A DNA stretch of 64,000 nucleotides from contig NZ_CP136419.1 of NCBI RefSeq assembly GCF_039233145.1, positions 1,896,001-1,960,000 on the forward strand, in the 5' to 3' direction. The stretch is from Moorella humiferrea (GTDB lineage Bacteria > Bacillota > DSM-521 > Neomoorellales > Neomoorellaceae). The translations under genes were made by a program, and so were the position numbers. Shown here piece by piece: positions 8,417 through 17,606 of the stretch (positions are counted from its first letter, which is position 1; every line of letters begins with the position of its first letter). Below the pieces are notes generated by a model, which did not search any database, was not told where the DNA came from, and saw nothing but the letters and a program-made list of their open reading frames with translations.

Positions 8417-8446
8417 ATTATAAACCTTAAAAGGCCTTCCTGTCAA
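8417..8446 (-). promoter_or_regulatory. Promoter of tRNA-Leu(GAG)
   Basis: On the reverse strand TTGACA (8446-8441), 18-bp spacer, TATAAT (8422-8417), ending 15 bp before the mature tRNA. Confidence 0.75.
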
Positions 8447-8466
8447 GGATACGTTGCCCTTCCCCT

Positions 8467-9507
8467 TTACTTTAATTTCTGTAACCTGGGATTGGGAATA
8501 ATCCCGGGGAGACGTCCCCGTTTGGCCACCGGCCGTCCTTCGACTTCTTTCAAATCCATAGTCATGTCAATGGGCGCCGCCCCCGATATATAGCTGCCTA
8601 CGCCAAAGGCATCGGCCCCCGCCTCGATGAGGGCGCGAATGCGCTCCGGCGTCAGGCCACCGGAAACGAAAATACGCACATGCGGGAAGCCGGCCATATC
8701 CAGACGGTAACGCACTTCCCGCACCAGTTCCGGCGTAACGCCTCCCCGCTCACTGGGGGTGTCTAAACGTATTCCGTCCAGGGCTGGACCCAAAGCTTCC
8801 GCCACCCGCAGAGCTTCTTCCGCCTCATCCTTAAAAGTGTCGACTAAAATAGTACGCTTGGCATCAGGGGGCATCAGGCGATGGTAGGCCAGGGCTCCCT
8901 CAACGGTGTCGCCGATTATAAGGAAAACGGCATGGGGCACTGTTCCCTGGGGTTCCTGTCCGGCTAATTTGGCCGCCAGGATGCAGCTGGCCCCGCTGGC
9001 TCCGCCGACAATGGCCGCCCTTTCCATCACCGGAGCCACGGCAGGGTGTACGTGGCGGGCGCCGAAGCAGAAAAAGGGATGCTCCCCGGCCGCCTCTTTA
9101 ATTTCCCGGGCGGCGGTGGCCCAGCCGCTAGAACTGGCAAGCATTCCAAGCAGGGGTGTTTCAAACAGCCCGAATTCACTATAAGGGCCTTGTATACGCA
9201 TGACTACTTCTTTAGGAGAAAAGGAGCTTCCCTCGGGGAGGCCCCAGATGGCAACCCTTTTATCCCGTAGCAGTTCCAGAACCTCGTCGACGCCGCAAAG
9301 AATCCCGGCGCGGCGTGGAAAAATTTCGGCGGTTACGACGGTATCGGCTTTGCCTAGGGCCTTAAGGATTTCATAAGTCCGGACAAAATATATATCGGTG
9401 GTTGCGCCCCCGGCTATCTCTTCGTGCCGGGCAGAATAAAAGCGCCCCTCCGGGGATACTTGCAGCTTTTTTACCTTGGCCAGGGAATCCGTAACCTCCA
9501 TCGCCAT
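8467..9507 (-). CDS. Nicotinate phosphoribosyltransferase family protein
   Basis: A 346-residue enzyme of the nicotinate/quinolinate phosphoribosyltransferase fold, expected to make nicotinate mononucleotide from nicotinate and PRPP in NAD salvage. Recognisable parts are FYSARHEEIAGGATTDIYFV near the N-terminus, CFGARHVHP, LVDTFKDEAEEALRVAE, the sugar-phosphate site FVSGGLTPERI, and GVGSYISGA near the C-terminus. The protein is shorter than E. coli PncB and resembles the compact clostridial/archaeal form. The start follows GGAGTGA. It lies between tRNA-Leu and a lytic transglycosylase and appears monocistronic. Confidence 0.85.
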   Translation of the reverse strand: MAMEVTDSLAKVKKLQVSPEGRFYSARHEEIAGGATTDIYFVRTYEILKALGKADTVVTAEIFPRRAGILCGVDEVLELLRDKRVAIWGLPEGSSFSPKEVVMRIQGPYSEFGLFETPLLGMLASSSGWATAAREIKEAAGEHPFFCFGARHVHPAVAPVMERAAIVGGASGASCILAAKLAGQEPQGTVPHAVFLIIGDTVEGALAYHRLMPPDAKRTILVDTFKDEAEEALRVAEALGPALDGIRLDTPSERGGVTPELVREVRYRLDMAGFPHVRIFVSGGLTPERIRALIEAGADAFGVGSYISGAAPIDMTMDLKEVEGRPVAKRGRLPGIIPNPRLQKLK

Positions 9508-9584
9508 TAAAATTCACTCCTCGACCTTTGTTCATCTCGTTAAAAGGTTTTCTATATTATTCGGCTTTTAAGGCCAAATACCTG

Positions 9585-10136
9585 CTAATGGATATGGGGA
9601 TATAAAAAACGGTATATGCGGTAGTTTAAAAGGACCCGGCGGACAAACTCCCGGGTTTCCCCAAACGGTACCTTATCTAAATTTTGGAGGCTCCCGTCCC
9701 AGTTCCCCTCCTCCAGCCAGCTGTGGACATTGCCCCGTCCGCCGTTGTATGCCGCCAGAGCTGTAGGAAGGTCGCCGAACTCCCTCAACAATTCGGCCAG
9801 GTACCAGCAACCCAGACGCAGGTTATATTCTGGAGTAAAAAGTAAGTCGGGTTCATAGGGGAGTTTTAGGTGCTCGGCCGCAAGCCTGGCCGTCTCCGGC
9901 ATCAATTGCATCAATCCCCGGGCCCCTTGATCGGATTGGGCATGGGGATAAAATTTACTTTCAACACGAGTTACCGCGGCGACGAGGAGGGGATCTATCC
10001 CTTCACGATGGGCATAAAGGGTGATTATATCTATGTAGGGTAAAGGATAAAGGACTCGGGCCGCCCGGGGTACAAGATAGAAAAGAAGCGCCGCGACCGC
10101 CGTTAGCCACAGGAAACGGCGCCAGGTTCTTATCAT
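9585..10136 (-). CDS. Lytic transglycosylase (SLT domain), membrane anchored
   Basis: A 183-residue murein-cleaving enzyme. A signal anchor occupies about residues 5-25, and the SLT domain follows with the catalytic Glu in AAVTRVESKFYPHAQS, the GARGLMQLMPETARLAA motif and LAAYNGGRGNV. The ATG at 10136 has a strong AGGAGG site; the frame is open upstream to 10220 but overlaps coaE and is not needed. It is the last gene of the polA-mutM-ytaF-coaE run, 16 bp after coaE. It may act in peptidoglycan turnover or spore formation. Confidence 0.9.
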   Translation of the reverse strand: MIRTWRRFLWLTAVAALLFYLVPRAARVLYPLPYIDIITLYAHREGIDPLLVAAVTRVESKFYPHAQSDQGARGLMQLMPETARLAAEHLKLPYEPDLLFTPEYNLRLGCWYLAELLREFGDLPTALAAYNGGRGNVHSWLEEGNWDGSLQNLDKVPFGETREFVRRVLLNYRIYRFLYPHIH

Positions 10137-10152
10137 GAAAAACCTCCTATCT

Positions 10153-10764
10153 TTAGGATAGCTTCCGGCTCCCCTGGATTTCCTGCCAGGCTGCCAGAAC
10201 GCTGGCGCGGGTGGCTTCAAAATCGCCGCCTGTCGGTATTATCTTGGTGGCGTAACGTAACCTTTCCCCTTCTTCCATCTGGGCCTGGAGCCTGTTCCGC
10301 GCTTCCTGCAGTGAGAGCCCGTCCCGTTCCATCAGTCTTTTTAACCGCACCCCTTCCGGTGCGGTCACCACCCAGACGGCATCAACCATGTCATCCATAC
10401 CCGCTTCAATTAAGAGGGGGGCTTCTATCACGACCACCGCCCCGGGATCAGTTCGCTTTAAATCTTCCAGGCGGGCCTCGACCCTCGCGCGAATACGGGG
10501 ATGGGTAATGGCGTTCAACAATTCCCGGGCAGCGGCGTCCCTGAAAACAATACGCCCCAGGGCCTTACGGTTAAGTTGCCCGTCGGGGAGAACAATTCCC
10601 TTACCAAAGGCGGCGACTATATCGCGATAAGCAGGCTCGCCGGGAAGTACCACCTCCCTGGCAACCTGATCCGTATCGATGACTTTCGCCCCCAGGTCTT
10701 TTAAAATTGCGGCGACGGTACTTTTGCCGCCGGCTATACCCCCAGTTAGGCCGATAACAAACAT
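10153..10764 (-). CDS. coaE: Dephospho-CoA kinase
   Basis: Catalyses the last step of coenzyme A synthesis, phosphorylating dephospho-CoA with ATP. The 203-residue protein starts MFVIGLTGGIAGGKSTV, giving the P-loop GGIAGGKS. The DTDQVAREVV segment and VVVIEAPLLIEAGMDDMVD are typical of the family. Two adjacent ATGs (10767 and 10764) follow TAGGAG; the second gives the family-like start. Gene order polA-mutM-ytaF-coaE is the same as in Bacillus subtilis. Confidence 0.94.
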   Translation of the reverse strand: MFVIGLTGGIAGGKSTVAAILKDLGAKVIDTDQVAREVVLPGEPAYRDIVAAFGKGIVLPDGQLNRKALGRIVFRDAAARELLNAITHPRIRARVEARLEDLKRTDPGAVVVIEAPLLIEAGMDDMVDAVWVVTAPEGVRLKRLMERDGLSLQEARNRLQAQMEEGERLRYATKIIPTGGDFEATRASVLAAWQEIQGSRKLS

Positions 10765-10775
10765 CATCCCTACTC

Positions 10776-11390
10776 CTACCAGCGCCAAATCCCTATGGCA
10801 ATTAAAATTAAACCCGGCAAGGCCGCACCCCGCCATCCCACTTTCACCGGCCGCCAGCGTCTTCCCAGGCAAAGGCCGACTAGAATGAGCAGGACCTGGC
10901 TTCCACCCAATAATAAAGGTGTCAAAAGAAAGGAAAAACCGGCGGCAGCGGCACCGAAACCTATACCCATCGAATCCAGGGCCAATGCCAGGCCAAGGGT
11001 AAAGGCTTCCCGCCCGCCGATGCTCCCCGAGGAGTCGGCATCGGCCTTTACAGGCTCTTTAAGAATTTGAATAACAAGGCCGAGGCGGGGCAAGCGCAAT
11101 TTAACAACGGCTTTTTCCGGAATACCTTCTTTACAATAAGCCTCCAGAACTATGGCCAATCCCAGTGTTAATAATATAACAGCTCCCACATGCCCGGCAA
11201 GGGCCGGACTAAACACCTTAACTATAAAATGTCCGCCGACCATGGCGGAAAAGCTTACGGTCAGGGACACCAAGGCTATTATGAATAGAGAATACCACGG
11301 CAGTTTGATACTGCGCAGGCCGTAAGACAGACCGACGCCCAGACCGTCAAGACTGGCAGCAAAGGCTAAAAGTAGCGTTGCCATCAACAT
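10776..11390 (-). CDS. ytaF: YtaF-like sporulation membrane protein (MntP superfamily)
   Basis: A 204-residue membrane protein with six predicted helices, related to the MntP manganese efflux family. The N-terminal helix carries the acidic motif LAFAASLDGLGVGLSYGL and the matching half is LALALDSMGIGFGAAAAG; the two Asp residues are the conserved family pair. A soluble loop (about 98-122) joins the halves. Its place between mutM and coaE is the conserved Bacillus location of ytaF. The transported substrate is not established. Confidence 0.88.
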   Translation of the reverse strand: MLMATLLLAFAASLDGLGVGLSYGLRSIKLPWYSLFIIALVSLTVSFSAMVGGHFIVKVFSPALAGHVGAVILLTLGLAIVLEAYCKEGIPEKAVVKLRLPRLGLVIQILKEPVKADADSSGSIGGREAFTLGLALALDSMGIGFGAAAAGFSFLLTPLLLGGSQVLLILVGLCLGRRWRPVKVGWRGAALPGLILIAIGIWRW

Positions 11391-11469
11391 GGCAATTTAT
11401 CCCACCCCTTGCCTTCAACTTTTCAGTAACACAATATACGGGCAAAGGGAGGAATGGGTGCCTGTAAAC

Positions 11470-12294
11470 TTATGGCTGGCACGCCGGACAAAATACTGCC
11501 GTGCGGCCGCCGAGCTTTAGCTTCGTTAGAATCCGTCCGCAGCGGCGACACGGAAGGCCGGCGCGGCCGTAGACCTGGAGGTGATGCTGGTTTTTCCCCT
11601 GCCGTCCGTATCCATCGACATAGTCCCGGAAAGATGTACCGCCATTAGTTATACCCTGTTTCAGGACATCTTGCATGGCATGATAAAGTCGTGTTAGTTC
11701 TTCCCCGGATAAATCGGCCGCCGGTCTGGCAGGATGAATGCCTGCCAAAAAAAGCATCTCATCGGCATAAATATTGCCGATTCCGGCCAGAAGGTGTTGA
11801 TCTAAAAGAACCTGTTTTATCGAACGTTTTCTACCGGCGCAGATCGCCGCCAGGGCTTCAACGTCAAAGGTAGGATCCAAGGGTTCCGGACCCAGCTTAT
11901 CCAAACCCGCCAAAGCCACAATCTCTTCTTTTTTCCCAAAATAGAGGCGGCCGAAACGCCGGCTGTCCACCCACTGGAGACCTCCCCCGCCGGCAAAGAA
12001 AAAAATAACGTGGGTATGGGGAGGGATATTTTCGCAATCTGCCGCAAGCATAAGGCGACCGGTCATCCGCAGGTGGCCGATCAGGCAGTATTCATCCCCC
12101 AGGAAAAAAAGGAGATATTTCCCCCGGCGCTCCAGGTCCGTTACTACCTTACCAGTCAGCTGTTCTTTAAAAGTAACTGCATCGGGTACAGCAATAACGC
12201 CGGGGTGGTATACCTCTACCCCGGCAATCGTCTTTCCCAGAACATGGGGGCGTAAGGTGCGTTTTATGGTTTCTACTTCAGGCAGTTCCGGCAT
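11470..12294 (-). CDS. mutM: Formamidopyrimidine-DNA glycosylase (Fpg)
   Basis: Bifunctional base-excision repair enzyme that removes 8-oxoguanine and nicks the strand. The 274-residue protein starts MPELPEVETIKRTL, exposing the catalytic Pro after Met removal and Glu at the next position. The helix-two-turn-helix segment GIGNIYADEMLFLAGIHP and the C-terminal zinc finger CRRCG...CPACQ are complete. The ATG at 12294 is chosen over 12309 because Pro must follow Met. It overlaps the end of polA by 17 bp, so the two are coupled. Confidence 0.96.
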   Translation of the reverse strand: MPELPEVETIKRTLRPHVLGKTIAGVEVYHPGVIAVPDAVTFKEQLTGKVVTDLERRGKYLLFFLGDEYCLIGHLRMTGRLMLAADCENIPPHTHVIFFFAGGGGLQWVDSRRFGRLYFGKKEEIVALAGLDKLGPEPLDPTFDVEALAAICAGRKRSIKQVLLDQHLLAGIGNIYADEMLFLAGIHPARPAADLSGEELTRLYHAMQDVLKQGITNGGTSFRDYVDGYGRQGKNQHHLQVYGRAGLPCRRCGRILTKLKLGGRTAVFCPACQP

Positions 12295-14953
12295 CTTTCT
12301 CCGCTCCATGATAAGGTTCCATATCGTACCAGTTCGGTCCGCATTTCAAGTCCACCTGGAGAGGTACTTGTAGTTCCAGGGTATTTTCCATGTTCTCTTT
12401 TACCAGGGCGGCAATGATCGGCAATTCCTCCCGGGATACGTCGAAAATCAGCTCGTCGTGTACCTGGAGAATCATCCATGCCTCCGGGTAATGCTCCTCC
12501 AGTAGACGGAAAATCCTAACCATGGCAATTTTTATAATATCGGCGGCGCTGCCCTGAATCGGAGTATTCATTGCCGCCCGCTCACCAAAGCTCCGCACAG
12601 TATGGTTGGAGCTAAAGAGTTCCGGCAAGTAGCGTCGTCGTCCTAAGAGGGTAGTTACATAACCGTCCATCTTTGCCCTGGCAACTACTTCTTCCATATA
12701 GGCCTTAACACCCGGATAACGCTCGAAATACCGTTTAATATAATCGCGGGCTTCACTGCGGCTGATGCCCAGATCGCGGCTGAGGCCAAAATCGCTGATA
12801 CCGTATACGATACCGAAATTCACCGCCTTGGCGCTGCGGCGCATTAAGGGGGTCACATCACTCAAAGGAACGCCGAAAACTTCCGCCGCCGTCCGGGCGT
12901 GGATGTCTTCCCCGCGGCGAAAGGCGGCAATCATTCCCGGATCCCCGGAAATGTGGGCCAGTACCCGCAGTTCAATCTGGGAATAGTCGGCGGCCAAAAG
13001 GAGACGATCCTGGGAGTGGGGTACAAAGGCACGTCGCAGGCGTCGCCCTATTTCCAGACGCACGGGGATGTTCTGTAAATTGGGTTCGCTGCTAGACAGG
13101 CGGCCGGTAGCGGTAACCGTCTGGTTAAAGGTTGTATGGAGGCTCTTTGTATGAGGATTAACCAAAGGCTTCAAGCCGTCTATATAAGTCGATTTTAATT
13201 TGGTCAGCTGGCGGTACTCCACAAGTTTGGCGGCTATGGGATGCTTATCCGCTAGCTCTTCCAGGACCGCCGCGTCGGTAGAAAAACCGGTTTTGGTCCG
13301 CTTTACGGGAGGAAGACCCAATTTCTCAAAAAGGATATTTCCCAGCTGTCGTGATGAATTGATATTAAATTTTTCTCCGGCCAAACGGTAAATTTCTTCT
13401 GTTAGAGTCACAATGCTCTCTTCCAGTTCGTCTCCCATCAGCTCCAGGGTTTTTAAATCAACGGCCACGCCCAAGATCTCCATTTCCCCTAAAACCCTGG
13501 TCAGGGGGAGCTCTACTCGCCGGTACAGCTCGCCCATACCCGCCACCTGTAGTTTGGCCAACAGCTCGCCGTGTAAAAGGCTGACGGCGGCGGCCCGCCG
13601 GGCGGTGTTTTCCACTATTGAACCGTTTTCCACCAAGGCCAGTTGGAGGTGTTCCAGACAGAGTTCCGGCAGATCGTGGTGTGAAGCCGTCGGATTGAGG
13701 AGATAGCCGGCAATCATGGTATCGCCGGCAGGGTCGGATAGCCTGGCGCCGGCCTTCTTCAACCATACTAAAGCTTCCTTGGCATTATGAAAGATGGCGC
13801 CCGCGGCAATTAAAGGTTCCAGGGCCGCGGCCAGTCCGGCGGCCGGTATGGATGCCGCATCTAGCGCCGCCGCTTCTCCTTCCCAGGCTACACCTACGGC
13901 CAAAGCCCGGGCTTCCATATAATTGGCGCTGTTTAGCGTCAGTACCAACGCGACTTCTTTCCGGCCGGCCAAATGCCCGGCGAGTTCGGAGAGTTCCTCA
14001 AGGCCCGTCAAAAAGCGCGGCGAAGGTAGTGTAAGGGTTTTTACGGTAACGGAATTATCTCCTGAAGTTTCCGCCTGCATCCCTTTTAAGACGTCTTTAA
14101 CCAGGCTGTTAAACTCTAGCTCCCTGTAAAGGGCGAGGACGGCCTGATAGTCGGGTTCCCCACGACGGCAGGCACCGGGATCTAATTCTACCGGCAGGTC
14201 GCAGTGAATGGTGGCCAGTTCCTTGGAAAGACGGGCCTGGTCGGCGTAGGCCGCCAGGTTGGCCGCGATTTTCCGTCCTTTAACCTCATGGGCGTGGGCC
14301 AGGACTCCTTCCAGATCGCCATACTGGCGCACAAGCTGAACGGCCGTTTTTTCTCCTATTCCCGGGACGCCGGGAATATTGTCGGAGGCGTCCCCCATGA
14401 GGGCTTTAACGTCTATGAGCTGTTTGGGTTCCAATCCGTACGTTTTTTTAATGGCTTCCCTGTCAAGGAAATCCACCTGGGATAGGCCGCGGCGCATGAG
14501 GAGAACTTTGATCCCCTCATCCACCAGCTGCAATGCGTCGCGGTCACCGGTCAAGATTAAGACCTCCATCCCGGCTTCCTTCCCTTTACGGCTTAAGGTG
14601 CCTATAAGGTCGTCGGCCTCATAACCCTCAAGCTCGCAACTCGCCAGCCTCCAGGCCGCCAGGAGCCGCCTCACCAGGGCAAACTGGGGCCTTAATTCCG
14701 GAGCGGTTTCCGGACGTGTCCCTTTGTAATCGCCATAAATCCCATGCCGGAAGGTTACTTTGCTGTGGTCAAAGGCTACGATCACATAGTCGGGGTTTAC
14801 CTGCTGCATGGCCTTTTGCAGCATGGTGGCAAAACCGTAAACGGCGTTGGTCGGTTGTCCTTCTTTAGTCTGAAGGGGCGGCAGGGCGTGGAAGGCGCGG
14901 TGAATAACGCTGTTGCCATCCACCAGCAACAATCTGCCGTTTTTTGCGGTCAT
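12278..14953 (-). CDS. polA: DNA polymerase I
   Basis: An 891-residue family A polymerase for repair and Okazaki fragment processing. It has an N-terminal 5'-3' nuclease (about 1-290), a middle exonuclease-like domain, and a C-terminal polymerase with motif A (DYSQIELRVLAHISGD), motif B (RRSAKAVNFGIVYG) and motif C (QVHDELIF). The middle domain starts VALVLTLNS where an active proofreading domain would have an acidic DxE motif. 3'-5' exonuclease activity is therefore probably lost, as in Bacillus and Thermus enzymes. It heads the polA-mutM-ytaF-coaE run. Confidence 0.97.
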   Translation of the reverse strand: MTAKNGRLLLVDGNSVIHRAFHALPPLQTKEGQPTNAVYGFATMLQKAMQQVNPDYVIVAFDHSKVTFRHGIYGDYKGTRPETAPELRPQFALVRRLLAAWRLASCELEGYEADDLIGTLSRKGKEAGMEVLILTGDRDALQLVDEGIKVLLMRRGLSQVDFLDREAIKKTYGLEPKQLIDVKALMGDASDNIPGVPGIGEKTAVQLVRQYGDLEGVLAHAHEVKGRKIAANLAAYADQARLSKELATIHCDLPVELDPGACRRGEPDYQAVLALYRELEFNSLVKDVLKGMQAETSGDNSVTVKTLTLPSPRFLTGLEELSELAGHLAGRKEVALVLTLNSANYMEARALAVGVAWEGEAAALDAASIPAAGLAAALEPLIAAGAIFHNAKEALVWLKKAGARLSDPAGDTMIAGYLLNPTASHHDLPELCLEHLQLALVENGSIVENTARRAAAVSLLHGELLAKLQVAGMGELYRRVELPLTRVLGEMEILGVAVDLKTLELMGDELEESIVTLTEEIYRLAGEKFNINSSRQLGNILFEKLGLPPVKRTKTGFSTDAAVLEELADKHPIAAKLVEYRQLTKLKSTYIDGLKPLVNPHTKSLHTTFNQTVTATGRLSSSEPNLQNIPVRLEIGRRLRRAFVPHSQDRLLLAADYSQIELRVLAHISGDPGMIAAFRRGEDIHARTAAEVFGVPLSDVTPLMRRSAKAVNFGIVYGISDFGLSRDLGISRSEARDYIKRYFERYPGVKAYMEEVVARAKMDGYVTTLLGRRRYLPELFSSNHTVRSFGERAAMNTPIQGSAADIIKIAMVRIFRLLEEHYPEAWMILQVHDELIFDVSREELPIIAALVKENMENTLELQVPLQVDLKCGPNWYDMEPYHGAEKDAGTA

Positions 14954-15040
14954 GGGTCATCCTTCTTTGTTAAAAGCTGCTTTTATTTTATCTATTTCTA
15001 TCTTCGGAGGCAATTCTTTTTACTATTTTAAAGGCCACCC

Positions 15041-15748
15041 TTACGGCGAGGGCGACCCAGAAATTCCTGCTGGTTCGGAAACGGTATCCGGTTCTTCATA
15101 TACTTTTTCAGGTACCGACAATTTTGAGTCAGCATCGTTATCTGTTTTTGTAAAAAGCAAGGGGGCATCTAAAGGGACGCTACCCATTGAAGGAGCTGCC
15201 TTCGACGGTGCCCCTTCGGCGGCCGGGGGGACTAGGGCTTTCTCTTGAAGCGGCCTCTTTGCCTGAGTTGGCCGGCGTATTTCCTGTAGAGGAGCAACCG
15301 GCGCCTGTTTTTCCTCCTGATTTGCAGTCGTCGGGGGTAAACTAACCGGTTCCGGGGACGGCGGGGCCTCTATTTCGTAAGATGGGGGCTCTGACTCATT
15401 GTTTCTAAAGGGGTGGATAAAACGAGTATGGTAACCCGTTAAAGCGGTAAAAAACACCGCCATTATGATTGCCGCTGCCGTCAGTGATGCCCTTTGCCCC
15501 AGGCGCCGGTACCAGGGGCGGCAGGCCGCTTCCAGCCGCCGTCGTAAATCTTCTTCAAATCCCGGTGGCAGGTCCAGTTCTTCCTCCGACCAATCCTTCA
15601 GGAGTTCCACCGTCCGGCGCAGGGCTTCCAACTCCTCCCGGCAGGCCCTGCATCCATTTATATGTTCTTCCACTTCCCGGCGCTCTGTCGCCGTAAGGGC
15701 GTTATCAAGATAAGATGAAAGGAGTTCGCGGTAGTAACGACATTTCAC
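15041..15748 (-). CDS. Anti-sigma factor with zinc-finger (zf-HC2) domain
   Basis: A 235-residue membrane protein. The N-terminal zinc-binding domain has His and two Cys in EEHINGCRACREELEAL. One membrane helix is at about residues 90-107 (TAAAIIMAVFFTALTG). The remaining roughly 125 residues are outside the cell and rich in Pro, Glu and Ala, without a recognised fold. Its start overlaps the ECF sigma gene by 4 bp, so it is almost certainly the cognate anti-sigma. It should hold the sigma factor at the membrane until a signal is sensed. Confidence 0.9.
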   Translation of the reverse strand: MKCRYYRELLSSYLDNALTATERREVEEHINGCRACREELEALRRTVELLKDWSEEELDLPPGFEEDLRRRLEAACRPWYRRLGQRASLTAAAIIMAVFFTALTGYHTRFIHPFRNNESEPPSYEIEAPPSPEPVSLPPTTANQEEKQAPVAPLQEIRRPTQAKRPLQEKALVPPAAEGAPSKAAPSMGSVPLDAPLLFTKTDNDADSKLSVPEKVYEEPDTVSEPAGISGSPSP

Positions 15749-16374
15749 CGCCCCTCACCGCCTTTTTTTATATAGACGCCGGGATTAGTTAAATGTTCCC
15801 GCTCTTTAAGTAAATACTGCCGCAAGAACTGCCGTGCCCGGCTGAGGCGGGATTTCACCGTTCCTACGGAACAGCCCAAGATGGCTGCTATTTCGTCATA
15901 AGTAAATCCCTGGATATCCCGCATAATTAATGTCATGCGGTATTCGGGTTTCATTAGCTGCAGCAGCTTATGTATCACATCTTCCCCTTCCCTGGCCAGG
16001 AAAACTTCCTCAGGCGAAGATAAAACTTTTCCATCTGCAACTTCTAAAAAAACGCCTTCGGCTTCCTGAAAACCCTCCAGGGATATGGTCGGCCGCCGCT
16101 TACGACGACGTAGCGCATCACGACAGATATTGGTAATGATATATTTAAGCCAGGTCCTGAAAGAACAATCCCCGCGAAAGCCGGGTAAGTTCTTATAGGC
16201 CCGTACCAGGGCCTCTTGGGCGGCATCAGCGGCATCTTCGGAATTACCCAGCAGGCGAAATGCTATGGTATAAAGCATTTTCTGGTAACGCTCTATAAGA
16301 AGGACAAAGGCCTCCATATCTCCCCTTTGGCTCCGGGACAAAAGCTCATCATCCGGGACCACGCCTGCCACCAC
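15745..16374 (-). CDS. ECF-type RNA polymerase sigma factor (SigW-like)
   Basis: A 209-residue sigma-70 family protein with region 2 (RYQKMLYTIAFRLLGNSEDA, then DAAQEALVRAYKNL) and region 4 (RMTLIMRDIQGFTYDEIAAI followed by GCSVGTVKSRLSRAR). It lacks regions 1 and 3, typical of extracytoplasmic function factors. It is paired with the downstream anti-sigma gene by a 4-bp overlap. The start is a GTG; at least two further in-frame GTGs lie within 15 bp, so the exact N-terminus is uncertain. The signal and regulon are unknown. Confidence 0.92.
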   Translation of the reverse strand: MVAGVVPDDELLSRSQRGDMEAFVLLIERYQKMLYTIAFRLLGNSEDAADAAQEALVRAYKNLPGFRGDCSFRTWLKYIITNICRDALRRRKRRPTISLEGFQEAEGVFLEVADGKVLSSPEEVFLAREGEDVIHKLLQLMKPEYRMTLIMRDIQGFTYDEIAAILGCSVGTVKSRLSRARQFLRQYLLKEREHLTNPGVYIKKGGEGR

Positions 16375-16426
16375 CTTCCAGCTCTTTTCCTATTCGCCAC
16401 TATACCGCCTTAATCCTTTTTAGCCC

Positions 16427-16455
16427 TTGCAGGAATAAAAAGTCTGTGCTAAAAT
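16427..16455 (+). promoter_or_regulatory. Promoter of tRNA-Leu(CAA)
   Basis: TTGCAG (16427-16432), 17-bp spacer, TAAAAT (16450-16455), ending 12 bp before the tRNA. Confidence 0.7.
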
Positions 16456-16467
16456 AAAAAAGCGCGA

Positions 16468-16554
16468 GCCGAAGTGGTGGAACTGGCAGACGCGCCGGAC
16501 TCAAAATCCGGTGGCCGCGAGGCCGTGCGGGTTCGACCCCCGCCTTCGGCACCA
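16468..16554 (+). tRNA. tRNA-Leu(CAA)
   Basis: 87-nt class II tRNA with encoded CCA. The acceptor stem GCCGAAG pairs with CTTCGGC; the anticodon stem CCGGA/TCCGG encloses loop CTCAAAA, giving anticodon CAA (codon UUG). A long variable arm and the GGGTTCGACCCCC T-arm are present. Confidence 0.96.
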
Positions 16555-16562
16555 ATTACTTT

Positions 16563-16596
16563 GTACCAAGGTCTTTGTACCTTGGTATTTTACTTT
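16563..16596 (+). terminator. Terminator after tRNA-Leu(CAA)
   Basis: Stem ACCAAGG/CCTTGGT (16565-16571 with 16580-16586) followed by ATTTTACTTTT. Confidence 0.75.
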
Positions 16597-16630
16597 TATA
16601 ACCTTTATAACCCAGGGAGGCTGCATAACC

Positions 16631-17575
16631 ATGGCGATGTGCCCGGAAACAGAAAGGGCAATCCCCAACTGTAAACAACACAAAAATTCCCTCAGGCTTG
16701 GTTATGTAGCCGTCTCAATTGCCACCTTTCTTTACGGCGGCAATGTTATAGCCGGCCGTTTGCTGGCACCCAACGTACCTCCTGCAGCCCTCTCGACTTT
16801 GCGCGGTATACTGGGTTTAATAATTCTTCTACCTTTTGCCCGGCGAGCCACCCTCCGCCCACGCCTTAACGACTTCCCCGTTTTTATGCTCATAGGCTTA
16901 TTAAGCGTCACCATCGCCTATGTTACTTTTGCTTGGTCAATGCAGAACAATCGGGCAATCAGCGCCGCCGTCATCATTTCAACTTCTCCTGCCGTGACCC
17001 TGCTTCTCCTCGCCCTCGGCTGGCATGAAAAACCAAACATATTTCAAATAGCAGGCGTTGTTATCGCCTTTGCCGGCTTAACCCTTGTATCTTGCGAAGG
17101 TTCCCTTAAACGCGTCATGGCTTTACAATTCCATAAAAGCGATCTTATTCTCTTGATAAACGTCATCGCCGTTTCCCTGGCCAATATTCTCGTACAAAAA
17201 GAAACCCATCGCTATCCAGCAATAACCACCTGTACCTGGAGCCTTTTTTTCGGAACTATTTTTCTCCTGCCCCCAGGATTATGGGAAATAATACGTTACG
17301 GCTGGCATCTTACCTGGTGGGAATGGCTGTTACTTTTTTATATGGGCGGCATTATAGCCGGGGTAGCACTTTTATTGAACTTTGAAGCCGTCAACCGCCT
17401 CGGCAGCGGCACTGTAGCCATGTTCAATAACTTAACCCCACTCGTTACCGTGATTTTAGCGGCCTTGCTCCTTAACGAAAAACTTTTGTGGTATCACACC
17501 CTGGGCATGATTTTAGCCCTGGGAGGAGTATTTCTATCCCTCAGACGTCGGTTGAGGGAAGAAAATTCATTGTAA
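16631..17575 (+). CDS. EamA/DMT-family transporter
   Basis: A 314-residue membrane protein with about ten hydrophobic helices arranged as two EamA repeats (roughly residues 20-155 and 170-305). Typical family stretches include NVIAGRLL with PPAALSTLRGILGLIILLPF in the first repeat and RLGSGTVAMFNNLTPLVTVI in the second. Such carriers export or import metabolites and amino acids; the substrate is unknown. The ATG at 16631 follows GGGAGG; the frame is open back into the tRNA, but that part is not coding. Confidence 0.88.
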   Translation: MAMCPETERAIPNCKQHKNSLRLGYVAVSIATFLYGGNVIAGRLLAPNVPPAALSTLRGILGLIILLPFARRATLRPRLNDFPVFMLIGLLSVTIAYVTFAWSMQNNRAISAAVIISTSPAVTLLLLALGWHEKPNIFQIAGVVIAFAGLTLVSCEGSLKRVMALQFHKSDLILLINVIAVSLANILVQKETHRYPAITTCTWSLFFGTIFLLPPGLWEIIRYGWHLTWWEWLLLFYMGGIIAGVALLLNFEAVNRLGSGTVAMFNNLTPLVTVILAALLLNEKLLWYHTLGMILALGGVFLSLRRRLREENSL

Positions 17576-17606
17576 AAGATAAAGAAAGAATGTAGGAGGT
17601 TTTTAT

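Noticed and set aside
8229-8417. 62-residue forward frame
   Set aside because: It is antisense to tRNA-Leu(GAG) and its terminator.
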